Shown piece after piece: positions 49,062-58,020 of a stretch of DNA of 64,000 bases. The position numbers were made by a program, and so were the translations under genes. Positions within the stretch are counted from its first letter, which is position 1; every line of letters begins with the position of its first letter. This DNA comes from Lysobacteraceae bacterium. GTDB taxonomy: Bacteria > Pseudomonadota > Gammaproteobacteria > Xanthomonadales > Rhodanobacteraceae. The DNA lies in assembly GCA_004143945.1 (NCBI GenBank), contig SEHB01000003.1, positions 1 to 64,000 of the forward strand, written 5' to 3'. The notes beneath the pieces are model-generated. The model had not been told where the DNA came from. It made no database searches and worked only from the letters and a program-made list of their open reading frames with translations.

Positions 49062-49886
49062 GGCCTCGTACAGCCCCTTGCGCGGCGCACCCGTGATTGC
49101 CGCGGCGAGCTTCGCGGCGCGCGCGGGCGGCAATTCCTCGCGCAGCAGCGCGAATACGCGGCGGCCTTCGGCGAGCGTCGCGTCGGCGGCGTCGCCTTCG
49201 GCGCCCGTGACCAGCAGCACGAATTCACCGCGTTGCTGGTCGGCGTCGGCGTCGACGCGCGCGTGCAGTTCACCGAGCGGCGCCGCGATGAAGGTTTCGA
49301 ACAGCTTGGTGAGTTCGCGCGCGAGCACGGCGTCGCGCGACTCGCCGAATACGGATGCCGCGTCGGCGAGAGTGTCGAGGATGCGATGACTCGACTCGTA
49401 GAACACCAGCGTTCGCGGCTCGCTCGCGAGTGCATCGAGGCGGACGCGTCGCGCCGACGCCTTCGATGGAAGGAAGCCCTCGAACACGAAACGATCGCTC
49501 GGCAGGCCCGCGGCCGACAGTGCGGCGATCGCGGCACAGGGACCTGGCACCGGCGATACCACGAAGCCGGCCGCACGTGCCGCACGCACGAGCCGGAATC
49601 CCGGATCGCTGACCAGCGGCGTGCCCGCGTCGGACACCAGCGCGACTTGACGCCCGTCGCCGAGCCATTCGAGCAGGCGCTCGGACTGCTGCGCCTCGTT
49701 GTGGTCGTGCAGCGACACCACGCGTCCGCGGAAGCCCGCGCGCGCGAGCAACGGTGCGCTGTGGCGCGTGTCTTCGGCTGCGACGATGTCCGCATCGCGC
49801 AACGTGTCGCGCGCGCGCGGCGACAGGTCCTCGAGGTTGCCGATCGGCGTCGCCACGATCCACAGGCGACCTCGTTGTTGCGACAT
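49047..49886 (-). CDS. rsmI: 16S rRNA (cytidine1402-2'-O)-methyltransferase
   Basis: Tetrapyrrole-methylase fold enzyme that 2'-O-methylates C1402. 279 aa. GRLWIVATPIGNLEDLSPRA, AAEDTRHSAPLL, VVSLHDHNE, VALVSDAGTPLVSDPG, VSPVPGPCAAIAALSAAGLP, FYESSHRI and RELTKLFET are family motifs. The last residues (EAGNGE) come from a 7-bp repeat. It is divergent from lpoA, the same arrangement as yraL-yraM in E. coli. Confidence 0.95.
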   Translation of the reverse strand: MSQQRGRLWIVATPIGNLEDLSPRARDTLRDADIVAAEDTRHSAPLLARAGFRGRVVSLHDHNEAQQSERLLEWLGDGRQVALVSDAGTPLVSDPGFRLVRAARAAGFVVSPVPGPCAAIAALSAAGLPSDRFVFEGFLPSKASARRVRLDALASEPRTLVFYESSHRILDTLADAASVFGESRDAVLARELTKLFETFIAAPLGELHARVDADADQQRGEFVLLVTGAEGDAADATLAEGRRVFALLREELPPARAAKLAAAITGAPRKGLYEAGNGE

Positions 49887-49983
49887 GAATGCGTCCCCAT
49901 GCCGGGCGCCACGGCAGCGAGGGAGCGACCGCGATCGGCTATGATCGGAGCGTAGCTCATCATGTGCGCGAGGAGGGATCGCC

Positions 49984-51804
49984 ATGCTCCGCTGGACAGC
50001 CAGGATGCTGCAACGTCGCAGTGCGTCGCGCATGCACGCAGCGGGCCTTGCCCGCTCCGCGCTCTTCATGCTGATGCTCGCGCTCGGCGCCTGCGCGAGC
50101 CTGCCCGGGACGCCGGGCACGGCGGTGGTCGAGCAGGCAGGGCACGCCGAACGCCTGCTGGCCGACGGCGAGTTCGTGGCGGCCGCAGCCGAGTTCCTCG
50201 CGCTCTCGCGCACGCATCGAGGCGATGCGTCGGCCTACTATCGGCTGCGCGCGGCTGAAGCGCTGCGTGACGGCGGTGACATCGAAGCCGCCGAGCGCGC
50301 GCTCGGCGACATCAAGCGGCGCCGATTGCACGGCGACGAGCCCGAGCGCCTGGACCTGCTCGATGCGGAGGTCGCGCTGCGTCGCGGCGACCACGAACGC
50401 GCGCGCGCATTGCTCACGTTCGACGATGCGACGCTGTCGCCGGAACTGCGCGTGCGCGCGCTCGAACTGCGCGCACGCGCCGAGTTCGCCGCCGGCGACG
50501 CGTTCGCGTCCGCACGCATGCGCGCGGCGCTCGACCGCCACCTTCGCGGCGGCGACCGCGAGCACAACCGCGAGCAGATCCGCGAGGTGCTCGCGACGAT
50601 GGAGCCCGCGGCGCTGCGCGAGCGCTTCGCCACGCTGCCCGAGAACGACGCGATGCGTCCGTGGGTCGAGCAGAGCCTGCGCAGCAAGGGCCATCCGCTC
50701 GCACGCACGCTGCCGCGGCCGAACCGGCCGGTCGGCACGATGCGCCCGGGCGACGGTGGCGGGCTCGCGCCCGAAGGCTACGTCGCTCCACGCCAGGTCG
50801 CGCTGCTGCTGCCGCTCGCGCAGCTTGCCGGCGTGTCCGAACCGATCCGCGACGGCTTCCTCAGCGCGTACTTCGCCGACGCCGCCGCGCAACGCCCGCT
50901 GCTGCGCATCTACGACGCCGGCAGCTCGCCGGCCGACGCGATCGCAGCCTATCGTCGCGCGGTCGCCGAGGGTGCCGACCAGGTGGTCGGCCCGCTGCAG
51001 CGCGAGGCGGTCGGCGAACTGTTCCGCCTGCCGCTCGAGGCGCGCGTGCTCGCGCTGAACCATCCCGACAGCGGTGAAGTGCCACCGCCCGGCAGCGCGG
51101 AATTCGGCTTGCTGCCCGATGCCGAGGGCGCACAGGTCGCCGAGCACATGCTCGCGCGCGGCATCACGCGCGCATCGGTGCTGATCGCGGGCGCAGACTG
51201 GGCGGACCGCGCGTCGCGCGCATTCCGTACGCAGTTCGAGGCCGGCGGTGGCAGCGTCGTCGGCGAAGCACGGCTTGGCGACAAGGACGTGGATTTCGCG
51301 CCCGCGATCGCGCAGGCGAGCGGACTGCTCGGCAGCGACGGCAACGCCGGCGTCTTCATCAGCATGCGTCCTCAACAGGCACGGCTGCTGGTGCCGCAGC
51401 TGCGCGTCGCCGGCATCGGCGCGCCGGTGTTCGCGACGTCGCACATCTACGCGGGCGACGCCAACGCCTCGCTCGACCGCGACCTCGAAGGCGTCGAGTT
51501 CTGCGACGCGCCCTGGCTGTTCGGATCGATTCCCGGACGCCCGCTACGCGCGGCGGTCTCGGGCCGGCTCGCGAGCGCGAACGGATTCGGTGGACGCCTG
51601 TTCGCGTTCGGCATGGATGCGTACGCGCTGTTGCCCTACCTCGACTGGCTGTTCGCGAACCCCGATGCGTACGTCGCGGGCGCGACCGGCGAACTCACCG
51701 CCGACAGCTTCGGGCGCATCAACCGGCTGGTCGGCTGGGCCCGCTTCCGCAACGGCATGGCCGAGCCGGTCGAGGGCGCGCTCAGCGCGCTGCCTTCGCG
51801 CTGA
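49984..51804 (+). CDS. lpoA: Penicillin-binding-protein activator LpoA-like lipoprotein
   Basis: Outer-membrane lipoprotein that stimulates PBP1A in enterics. 606 aa. The lipobox LGAC puts lipidated Cys at residue 37 after a long basic signal peptide; an internal ATG 17 codons in is a possible start. The N-terminal half is TPR-like, the C-terminal half a periplasmic-binding-protein fold of the LppC family (VALLLPLAQLAGVSEPIRDG, VVGPLQREAVGEL, LNHPDSG, VFISMRPQQARLLVPQL). GAGGAGG lies 8-15 bp before the ATG, and TATGAT at 49940 could be a -10 element. First gene of lpoA-yraN-dolP. Confidence 0.9.
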   Translation: MLRWTARMLQRRSASRMHAAGLARSALFMLMLALGACASLPGTPGTAVVEQAGHAERLLADGEFVAAAAEFLALSRTHRGDASAYYRLRAAEALRDGGDIEAAERALGDIKRRRLHGDEPERLDLLDAEVALRRGDHERARALLTFDDATLSPELRVRALELRARAEFAAGDAFASARMRAALDRHLRGGDREHNREQIREVLATMEPAALRERFATLPENDAMRPWVEQSLRSKGHPLARTLPRPNRPVGTMRPGDGGGLAPEGYVAPRQVALLLPLAQLAGVSEPIRDGFLSAYFADAAAQRPLLRIYDAGSSPADAIAAYRRAVAEGADQVVGPLQREAVGELFRLPLEARVLALNHPDSGEVPPPGSAEFGLLPDAEGAQVAEHMLARGITRASVLIAGADWADRASRAFRTQFEAGGGSVVGEARLGDKDVDFAPAIAQASGLLGSDGNAGVFISMRPQQARLLVPQLRVAGIGAPVFATSHIYAGDANASLDRDLEGVEFCDAPWLFGSIPGRPLRAAVSGRLASANGFGGRLFAFGMDAYALLPYLDWLFANPDAYVAGATGELTADSFGRINRLVGWARFRNGMAEPVEGALSALPSR

Positions 51805-51820
51805 AGCGCGCCGCGCGCCG

Positions 51821-52186
51821 ATGCGCAGCACGGGTTCGCACTACGAGCAACTCGCGTGCACGCACCTCGAACGCGCGGGCCTCGTGTTGATCGAACGCAA
51901 CTTCAACTGCCGCCATGGCGAGCTGGACCTCGTGATGCGCGATCGCGACGTGATCGTGTTCGTCGAGGTGCGCTATCGTCGCGGCGGCGCCCGCTCGGGC
52001 TTCGGCGACGGCATCGATTCGGTCGGCGCGGCCAAGCGTGCGAAACTCGTGCGCGCGGCCGGCGCCTGGCTCGCGCGCCATCCGCGCGAGGCGCGCCTGG
52101 CGTGCCGATTCGACGTGGTCGCGATCGACGGCGAGGACGCAACCGCGTTGCTGGACTGGCGTGCGAGCGCATTCGACGCCGCCTGA
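51821..52186 (+). CDS. yraN: UPF0102 / YraN-family nuclease-like protein
   Basis: 121 aa. It has the restriction-endonuclease-like core HYEQLACTHLERAGL, LIERNFNCRHGELDLVMRD, VIVFVEVRYRRG, and CRFDVVAID, with the E-x(n)-D-x(n)-ExK-like arrangement of the family (E in GELDLV, E in FVEVR). A role as a nuclease is suspected but unproven. It sits 16 bp after lpoA, as in enterics. Confidence 0.92.
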   Translation: MRSTGSHYEQLACTHLERAGLVLIERNFNCRHGELDLVMRDRDVIVFVEVRYRRGGARSGFGDGIDSVGAAKRAKLVRAAGAWLARHPREARLACRFDVVAIDGEDATALLDWRASAFDAA

Positions 52187-52220
52187 ACGCCCTGACCTGC
52201 CACTGCCTTGAGGATCCACG

Positions 52221-52805
52221 ATGCCGCGCCACCTGATGCCTGTCCTGCTCGCGCTTGCATTGCCGCTGCTGCTCGGCGGCTGCATAGCGGCCGTCGTCGG
52301 CGGCGCCGCGGTCGGTGCGCGCGCGGCGCACGATCGCCGCGACCTCGGTACCTGGTTCGACGACAAGCGCATCGTCCTCGACGCGTACGACACGCTCAAT
52401 CGCGACAAGGAACTCGCGCTGCACAACAACGTCTCGCTCGTGGTCTACAACGGCGTGCTGCTGATCGTCGGCCAGGTGCGCACCGAGGAACTCAAGCACC
52501 GTGCCCGGCAACGCGTCTCCGACGCCTCCGCGCGGCGCATCGTCAACGAGCTCGTGGTCGCGGAGCCGGAAGGCTTCTGGTCGCGGCGGCGCGACAACTC
52601 GGTCACCGCGCATGTGAAAACCGCGCTGCTCGACCTCACCAGCCTGCCCGGTTTCGATCCGACCCGCGTAAACGTGACCACCACGAATCGCGTGGTCTAC
52701 CTGATGGGCAAGCTCACGCGCGAGGAAGACGAAGCCGTGGTCGAGGTCGCGCGCAACGTGGCCGGCGTCGCGCGCGTGGTGAAGGTATTCGAGTATCTGG
52801 ACTGA
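52221..52805 (+). CDS. dolP: Dual BON-domain outer-membrane lipoprotein (DolP-like)
   Basis: 194 aa. Signal peptide with lipobox LLGGC, lipidated at Cys21. Two BON domains follow (about 45-115 and 125-192), with NNVSLVVYNGVLLIVGQV and VNVTTTNRVVYLMGKLTREE. DolP (YraP) supports outer membrane integrity and BamA function in E. coli. The gene order lpoA-yraN-dolP lacks diaA (yraO), which lies between yraN and dolP in E. coli. A 7-bp tandem repeat begins 7 bp after the stop. Confidence 0.92.
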   Translation: MPRHLMPVLLALALPLLLGGCIAAVVGGAAVGARAAHDRRDLGTWFDDKRIVLDAYDTLNRDKELALHNNVSLVVYNGVLLIVGQVRTEELKHRARQRVSDASARRIVNELVVAEPEGFWSRRRDNSVTAHVKTALLDLTSLPGFDPTRVNVTTTNRVVYLMGKLTREEDEAVVEVARNVAGVARVVKVFEYLD

Positions 52806-52811
52806 GAAGCC

Positions 52812-52874
52812 GTGATTCGTGATTCGTGATTCGTGATTCGTGATTCGTGATTCGTGATTCGTGATTCGTGATTC
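52812..52874. repeat. Nine perfect copies of a 7-bp repeat (GTGATTC)
   Basis: GTGATTC is repeated exactly nine times from 52812 to 52874, directly after dolP. It is the longest perfect heptamer array in the window. Copy number likely varies between strains through slippage. A short relative is at 60594-60614. Confidence 0.95.
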
Positions 52875-52937
52875 GGGCGCAAGCTACGGCACTGGCCTTC
52901 GGGCGAACGCAGGTATTGAGGCACTTCGGCTGCGAAC

Positions 52938-54311
52938 ATGCTCACACCCGCCGCTCTCGCCGAGCTTCAACGCATCTTCGCCGCCGACGCGATGACGGTC
53001 GACGCGGCCGAGTGCCTCGTCTACGGTTACGACAATTCGCGGCACCAGGCTGCGCCGGATGCGGTCGTGTTCCCGCGTTCCCACGAACAGGCGGTCGCGC
53101 TCGTGCGCGCATGCCGCGAGCACCGGTTGCCGCTGGTCGCGCGCGGGCGCGGCACCAACACGACCGGAGCGAGCGTGCCGGTCGCGGGCGGCGTGGTCGC
53201 GAGCTTCGAGCGCATGGACCGCATCCTGCGCATCGATCCCTACAATCGCCTCGCGGTGGCCGAGCCCGGCGTGCTCAACGCCGACCTGCAGGCCGCCCTC
53301 GCACCGCATCGCCTGTTCTGGCCACCCGATCCGACGTCGGCGCCGTTCTGCACGATCGGCGGCAACCTCGCCTGCAATGCGGGCGGCCCGCGCGCAGTGA
53401 AATACGGCGCGACGCGCGACAACGTGCTCGCGCTGCGCGCGGTAGCCGGCACCGGCGAAGATCTTCGCTGCGGCACGCCGACCACCAAGGGCTCGACCGG
53501 CTACGACCTGACGCGGCTGCTGGTCGGCTCCGAAGGCACGCTCGCGCTCGTGACCGAGGCCACCCTGAAACTGACACCGCTGCCCTCCGCGAAGCGCACG
53601 CTGCGCGCGACGTACACTGATGTCGGTGCCGCGGCGAAGGCGGTCGCGCGCATCATGGCGCAGCCGGTCGCGCCGTGCGCGCTCGAGTTCCTCGACGACG
53701 AATGCCTGCGACTCGCGCGCGCGCACGGCGGCGAGTCGATTCCGCTCGCGGGCGCGATGCTCGTGATCGAAGTCGATGGCGAAGCCGCGATGCTCGCCGA
53801 CCTCGCGGCCGCGGTTGCGCAGGCGGCTCGCGGCGACGGATTGCTCGACCTGCGCATCGCCGCGGACGACGCCGAGGTCGCGCAGATCTGGGCAGCGCGC
53901 AAGGCGCTGTCGCCCGCATTGCGCACGTTGTCGCCGAACAAGATCAACGAGGACGTCGTGGTGCCGGTCAGCCGCGTGCCCGAACTCGTCGCGGCGACGC
54001 GCGAACTCGCCGCGAGGCACCGGATCCCGATCGTCTGCTTCGGCCACGCAGGCAACGGCAACATCCACGTGAACCTGCTGCCGCGCGACACGCCCGAACA
54101 GGCACGTGCCGAACGTGCGCTCGACGAACTCTTCGACATCGTGATCCGCCTCGACGGCACGCTGTCCGGAGAACACGGCATCGGCCTCGCGAAGCGCGCG
54201 TTCCTGCCGCGCGCGATCGACGCGAATGCGCTCGCGCTGATGCGCGCAATCAAGTTGCAGTTCGATCCGGACGGCATCCTCAACCCGGGCAAATTGCTGC
54301 CGCCGTCCTGA
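52938..54311 (+). CDS. FAD-linked oxidase, GlcD / D-lactate dehydrogenase type
   Basis: 457 aa. PCMH FAD domain (about 35-215) with RGRGTNTTGASVPVAGGVV, VAEPGV, PPDPTSAPFCTIGGNLACNA and GSTGYDLTRLLVGSEGTLAL. The C-terminal FAD-oxidase domain has CFGHAGNGNIHVNLLP and LSGEHGIGLAKR, metal and substrate residues, and ends with ILNPGKLLPPS. It oxidises a 2-hydroxy acid such as glycolate or D-lactate. No glcE/glcF partner is nearby, so D-lactate or D-2-hydroxyglutarate-type substrates acting alone are equally possible. The ribosome site is weak. Confidence 0.88.
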   Translation: MLTPAALAELQRIFAADAMTVDAAECLVYGYDNSRHQAAPDAVVFPRSHEQAVALVRACREHRLPLVARGRGTNTTGASVPVAGGVVASFERMDRILRIDPYNRLAVAEPGVLNADLQAALAPHRLFWPPDPTSAPFCTIGGNLACNAGGPRAVKYGATRDNVLALRAVAGTGEDLRCGTPTTKGSTGYDLTRLLVGSEGTLALVTEATLKLTPLPSAKRTLRATYTDVGAAAKAVARIMAQPVAPCALEFLDDECLRLARAHGGESIPLAGAMLVIEVDGEAAMLADLAAAVAQAARGDGLLDLRIAADDAEVAQIWAARKALSPALRTLSPNKINEDVVVPVSRVPELVAATRELAARHRIPIVCFGHAGNGNIHVNLLPRDTPEQARAERALDELFDIVIRLDGTLSGEHGIGLAKRAFLPRAIDANALALMRAIKLQFDPDGILNPGKLLPPS

Positions 54312-54551
54312 GACGCTCGCACCGGGGCGCGAGCGCCCGGGTGGCTCGGCAACACGCAGCCGCGATCACGCGGGCTCGGGCTGCCCACGTAACGCGCAAC
54401 TAACAATCCCAATGTTCCAATCCGTGCAATCGGCACAACGCCAACCTGCGGCGATCGTCCGAGCCAAAGCGGGACGCAGATCCCGCGAACTGCGAGCACC
54501 GCGCCAGGGGTGGCGTCGCGCCGCGCCCAATTCGACAACTACGGAGTGAGC

Positions 54552-55943
54552 ATGAACAAGAATCTCTGCATGGCGGCGACACTCGTCGCCACGATCGCGA
54601 GCACGAGCGTGCACGCGATTTCCCTCAACCAGCGTGGACTCGGGCAAGCACTGGTGTACCCGTATTACACGGTCGAGAAGAACCAGGACACGCTGATCTC
54701 GGTGGGCAACGCGTCGGACGTCGGGAAGGTGGCGAAGGTCGTCATCCTCGAGGGACGCAACGGTCGTCCGGGCCTCTACTTCAACCTGTTTCTGGCGCCG
54801 AACGATGTCTGGACGGCGAGGCTCAGTCAGGTCGCCGGCGAGGTTGCGCCGCGGATATTCACCGCAGATGCGAGTTGCACGCTGCCGCCAACCGTACAGA
54901 GCGCAGAGGGCATCCCGCTGCGCTCCGCAGCCTATGCCGAACCCGCTGCGCCACTGTTCCCCGTGGATGGTGGACCCACCGGGCTAGAACGCACGCGCGA
55001 GGGCATGCTGATGATCGTCGCGATGGGCGATGTCGTGGCGGGTTCGCCACTCGCGCTCGCGATCGAGCACGATGCCTCCGGGGTGCCGGCGTGCGGCGCG
55101 CCCACCGCGATCGGCAGTTTCACCGCGGAGGACCTCGATCCACCGGGCAACGATCTCTATGGCACCGGCACGATCGTCAACGTGGGTGAAGGCACGTTCT
55201 TCGGCTACGACGCCGATGCACTCGCCGACATGACCGACGTCGCGATCGATCGGTTGGACACGCCGAACCAACTCCCGCCGCTGTTCGACACCGTGCACAG
55301 CGCCGGGCTCGCCGCAGGGCGGGCCGTCGCACATGTCAGTCGCAACGATGGTGCGACGGTCGCGCTCGAGTATCCCGGTGCGGTGGCCGCGAGTGCGGTC
55401 TTCATGGCCGAATCCATCCTGAATTCCTATCTCGTCGCGCCGGGCCTCGGCGCAGCCACGGACTGGGTGGTGACTTTCCCGACGCGCGCCCACCATGTCG
55501 ATCCGCTGTACACGAACGCGGTCATCGGCCCATTCGTCGAACCCGCGGTCGCGGGCCAGTCCACGGTGACCGTGGACGCGCGGGTTCGCGACCAGGCGCA
55601 AGGATCCTCTGGCACCCCGGTCGAGTTGCAGCTGGCCAACCAGGTGAACGTGGTTTCGGTTCGCGCCGCCACGGCGACGGACGCGCCATCCGGCGTGCTG
55701 GGTTCCTCGCTCGCCGTCAATGTCGCACCACGCGGCGATGCCGGCTGGATCCGCCTGGACCTCGCCGGCGGTGACGGTCGCCACGCGCTGCCGCCCGCGA
55801 CCGATGGAACCGTCGTTCGCGGCCTCCCGGTGACGGGCTTCATGGTCTACAACATCATCAACTCGAACGCCGCGCCGGGACGGCTCGCCAACTACGGCGG
55901 TACGTTCGCGCATCGGTCGAGCTACGCGGAAGCGGTCGAGTGA
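54552..55943 (+). CDS. Exported protein of unknown function, paralog 1
   Basis: 463 aa with a signal peptide (cleavage likely after SVHA, residue 22). No lipobox and no membrane anchor. The mature protein begins LNQRGLGQALVYPYYTVEKN, then GRPGLYFNLFLAPNDVWTAR and a Cys-containing loop (ADASCTLPP). It ends with VTGFMVYNIINSNAAPGRLA before a final NYGG and FAHR. I recall similar uncharacterised exported proteins in Xanthomonadales, but no function. GGAGTG precedes the ATG. Its tandem paralog (56279) shares both end motifs. The 240 bp upstream shows no clear promoter. Confidence 0.75.
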   Translation: MNKNLCMAATLVATIASTSVHAISLNQRGLGQALVYPYYTVEKNQDTLISVGNASDVGKVAKVVILEGRNGRPGLYFNLFLAPNDVWTARLSQVAGEVAPRIFTADASCTLPPTVQSAEGIPLRSAAYAEPAAPLFPVDGGPTGLERTREGMLMIVAMGDVVAGSPLALAIEHDASGVPACGAPTAIGSFTAEDLDPPGNDLYGTGTIVNVGEGTFFGYDADALADMTDVAIDRLDTPNQLPPLFDTVHSAGLAAGRAVAHVSRNDGATVALEYPGAVAASAVFMAESILNSYLVAPGLGAATDWVVTFPTRAHHVDPLYTNAVIGPFVEPAVAGQSTVTVDARVRDQAQGSSGTPVELQLANQVNVVSVRAATATDAPSGVLGSSLAVNVAPRGDAGWIRLDLAGGDGRHALPPATDGTVVRGLPVTGFMVYNIINSNAAPGRLANYGGTFAHRSSYAEAVE

Positions 55944-56010
55944 GTCGATGAGCATGCGGCGCCCCGGCTCCCGGGGCGCCGCGATCTGGCGCGCGGCGAG
56001 CGCCGCGTGC

Positions 56011-56080
56011 TGCGCGCAATCAAGGGGCAATTCGCTCCGGGCGGCATCATGAATCCGGGCAGGCTGTGGCCGCCGTCAGC
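56011..56080 (+). pseudogene. Remnant of an FAD-oxidase 3' end
   Basis: These 70 bp align without gaps to the last 70 bp of the oxidase gene (54241-54310): about 80% identity by eye, translating to RAIKGQFAPGGIMNPGRLWP against the oxidase ending in ILNPGKLLPPS. No longer oxidase frame exists here. It lies between the two paralogous exported-protein genes, at the same relative place as the intact oxidase before paralog 1. The rest of 55944-56278 shows no gene. Confidence 0.75.
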
Positions 56081-56278
56081 AACCGATCCCGCATCAGTAC
56101 AGCCGCACTGAAGTCGCCTCCTTTATCGCGCCGGCGCGACGCTGCGTAGCGGGTCGCCGACACATTGGTGATAAAGGCAACGCGCTTCGATAGCGCGCAT
56201 AGCAATACCCGATGGGCACCCCGTGGCATGACCTCGCGAGTCACGTGGAGTACGATCGACACAGGGGGAGTGCGAGAC

Positions 56279-57784
56279 ATGCGCAACTCGAAAGGGAAGG
56301 AGGTCATGTCGAGGGCGCCGTTCCCCGCCGCCGCGGCACTCGCAGCCGCGCTCGCGGCACCCTGCGTGAGTGCGGTGAGCCTCAATCCCCATGGTCTTGG
56401 CGAGGTACTGGTTTATCCGTACTACACCGTCAACAAGAACCAGGACACGCTGATCACGATCGGCAACAGCACACCGGTGTCGAAGGTAGTCGCGGTCGTG
56501 ATTCGCGAAGGCATGAACGGCAGGCCCGTTCTGTACTTCACGCTGTTCCTTTCACCGCACGATGCGTGGACTGCGCGCATCAGCGGAACCGGTGGGGAAG
56601 GCGGAGCGTTCCTCATCACACAGGATTCCAGTTGCACCTCGCCGGGCTTATCCGAGGGAGGAATGCGGTTCTGGTCGGAAACCTATGCTGGGCCGGCACG
56701 CCCCGCCGACGGCGGGCCGACGGGCATCGAGCGCACGCGCGAAGGCATGATCGAGTTCATCGAACTCGGACACGCGATCCCCGGCAGCGCCCTCGCCCGC
56801 ACCATTGAACACGTTCCAACCGACCATCCGAATGAGGGCGTGCCGGAATGTGACACGGAAGCGCTTGGACTGCGCAACGCCACGAATGCGGGGCCACCGG
56901 GCGGAGGCCTGTTCGGCACCGCGAGCATCGTCAATGTCGCGGAGGGTACGTACTTCGGATACCAAGCCGATGCCCTTGCCGGATTCAGTGATGTCGTGCT
57001 GCCGCCCAAGGACTACATGCCTATCCCCTTCGAAAGGATGCTGGCGTTCGCCAACTCAAGCGATTCCTCGGTCGGCGGCGCGAAGGCAACCGTCATCGAG
57101 CGCGACGGTCGTGCAGTGGACCTCGACTACGCGCGAGGGATCGACGCCGTCAGCGCCGTGTTCATGGCGGAATCCCTCGTCAACGAATACCTCGTATCGC
57201 CCGCGCTCGGAGCGAACACCGATTGGGTCGTGTCCTTCCCCACTCGCACCTTTCTTGTCGACTCGTTCTACGCCGCCGCCCAAGTCCCGAGCCCGCCATT
57301 CACTCAATCCGCGGTCGCCGCGCGCTCGGATGCTTTCGTGCATCCCGCGATCTACGACCAGGAGGCAAGCCAGTGTCCATCCTGCGCCGTCTCGCCGCCC
57401 ATCGGTCCACCTCCAATGCTCAAATGGCAGGTCAACGTGGTGAGCTTCCTTCCCGACGGCACGCCGAACGCACCGTCCCCCGTGCTCGGATCGAACCTTA
57501 CGACCCGCCTCGCACCATTCGGCGACGCCGGTTTGGCCGTACTGAGCCTGGGTTCGCACACCGGGCAGGAGCTTCCCGGCGGACGCGGGAATGGATATGC
57601 GGCCACGTTGCATGGGCTGCCGGTCGCCGGCTTCATGGTCTACAACATCATCAATGCGAATGCCGCGCCGGGGCGGCTGGCAAACTATGGCGGCGCATTC
57701 GCGCACAGGACGACGATGCTGTGCGTGGCGCAGGCGCAAGACGGCGGTTCAGCGTCATGCGTTACGGGCGTCGTCCAGCGTTAG
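56279..57784 (+). CDS. Exported protein of unknown function, paralog 2
   Basis: 501 aa, paralog of 54552-55943. ATG 56279 has GGGGGAG 9 nt upstream; the signal peptide covers about 30 residues, ending before VSLNPHG. Shared features: GLGEVLVYPYYTVNKNQDTL, GRPVLYFTLFLSPHDAWTAR, GGPTGIERTREGM, VFMAESLVNEYLVSPALGA, DWVVSFPTR and VAGFMVYNIINANAAPGRLA. It differs by an insert with several cysteines near residue 400 (ASQCPSCAVSPP) and a C-terminal extension with two more cysteines. The shared ends suggest a fold constraint; function unknown. Confidence 0.75.
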   Translation: MRNSKGKEVMSRAPFPAAAALAAALAAPCVSAVSLNPHGLGEVLVYPYYTVNKNQDTLITIGNSTPVSKVVAVVIREGMNGRPVLYFTLFLSPHDAWTARISGTGGEGGAFLITQDSSCTSPGLSEGGMRFWSETYAGPARPADGGPTGIERTREGMIEFIELGHAIPGSALARTIEHVPTDHPNEGVPECDTEALGLRNATNAGPPGGGLFGTASIVNVAEGTYFGYQADALAGFSDVVLPPKDYMPIPFERMLAFANSSDSSVGGAKATVIERDGRAVDLDYARGIDAVSAVFMAESLVNEYLVSPALGANTDWVVSFPTRTFLVDSFYAAAQVPSPPFTQSAVAARSDAFVHPAIYDQEASQCPSCAVSPPIGPPPMLKWQVNVVSFLPDGTPNAPSPVLGSNLTTRLAPFGDAGLAVLSLGSHTGQELPGGRGNGYAATLHGLPVAGFMVYNIINANAAPGRLANYGGAFAHRTTMLCVAQAQDGGSASCVTGVVQR

Positions 57785-57925
57785 CCACGCGCGCGCGGGC
57801 ACGACGACAAGCGCGCCCGGGTGCTTCACGGCATGCGGATCGAGCTCGGCCGCATCAATGACCTCTCGGGCGAGCCACAGCCGCGCGACGACGCGTTCAT
57901 GCGGAGGACCGGCAGTCGTGCTGCC

Positions 57926-58020
57926 GCAGGCTGGACGCGCACAGCGCGGTCGGCGCTTCCGCCAGCGTCCACGCGCGAAAGGCCAGAGCGAGCCGGCCGA
58001 CCTTCGGTCGTCCAGCCTAC
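57926..58020. repeat. GTAG-type element providing the pgpA stop
   Basis: Starts GCAGGCTGGACGCGCACAGC (left GTAG decayed to GCAG) and ends CTTCGGTCGTCCAGCCTAC. The right end, read on the - strand, gives GTAG, whose TAG (58019-58017) is the pgpA stop codon. No gene lies between 57785 and 58016. Confidence 0.83.
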
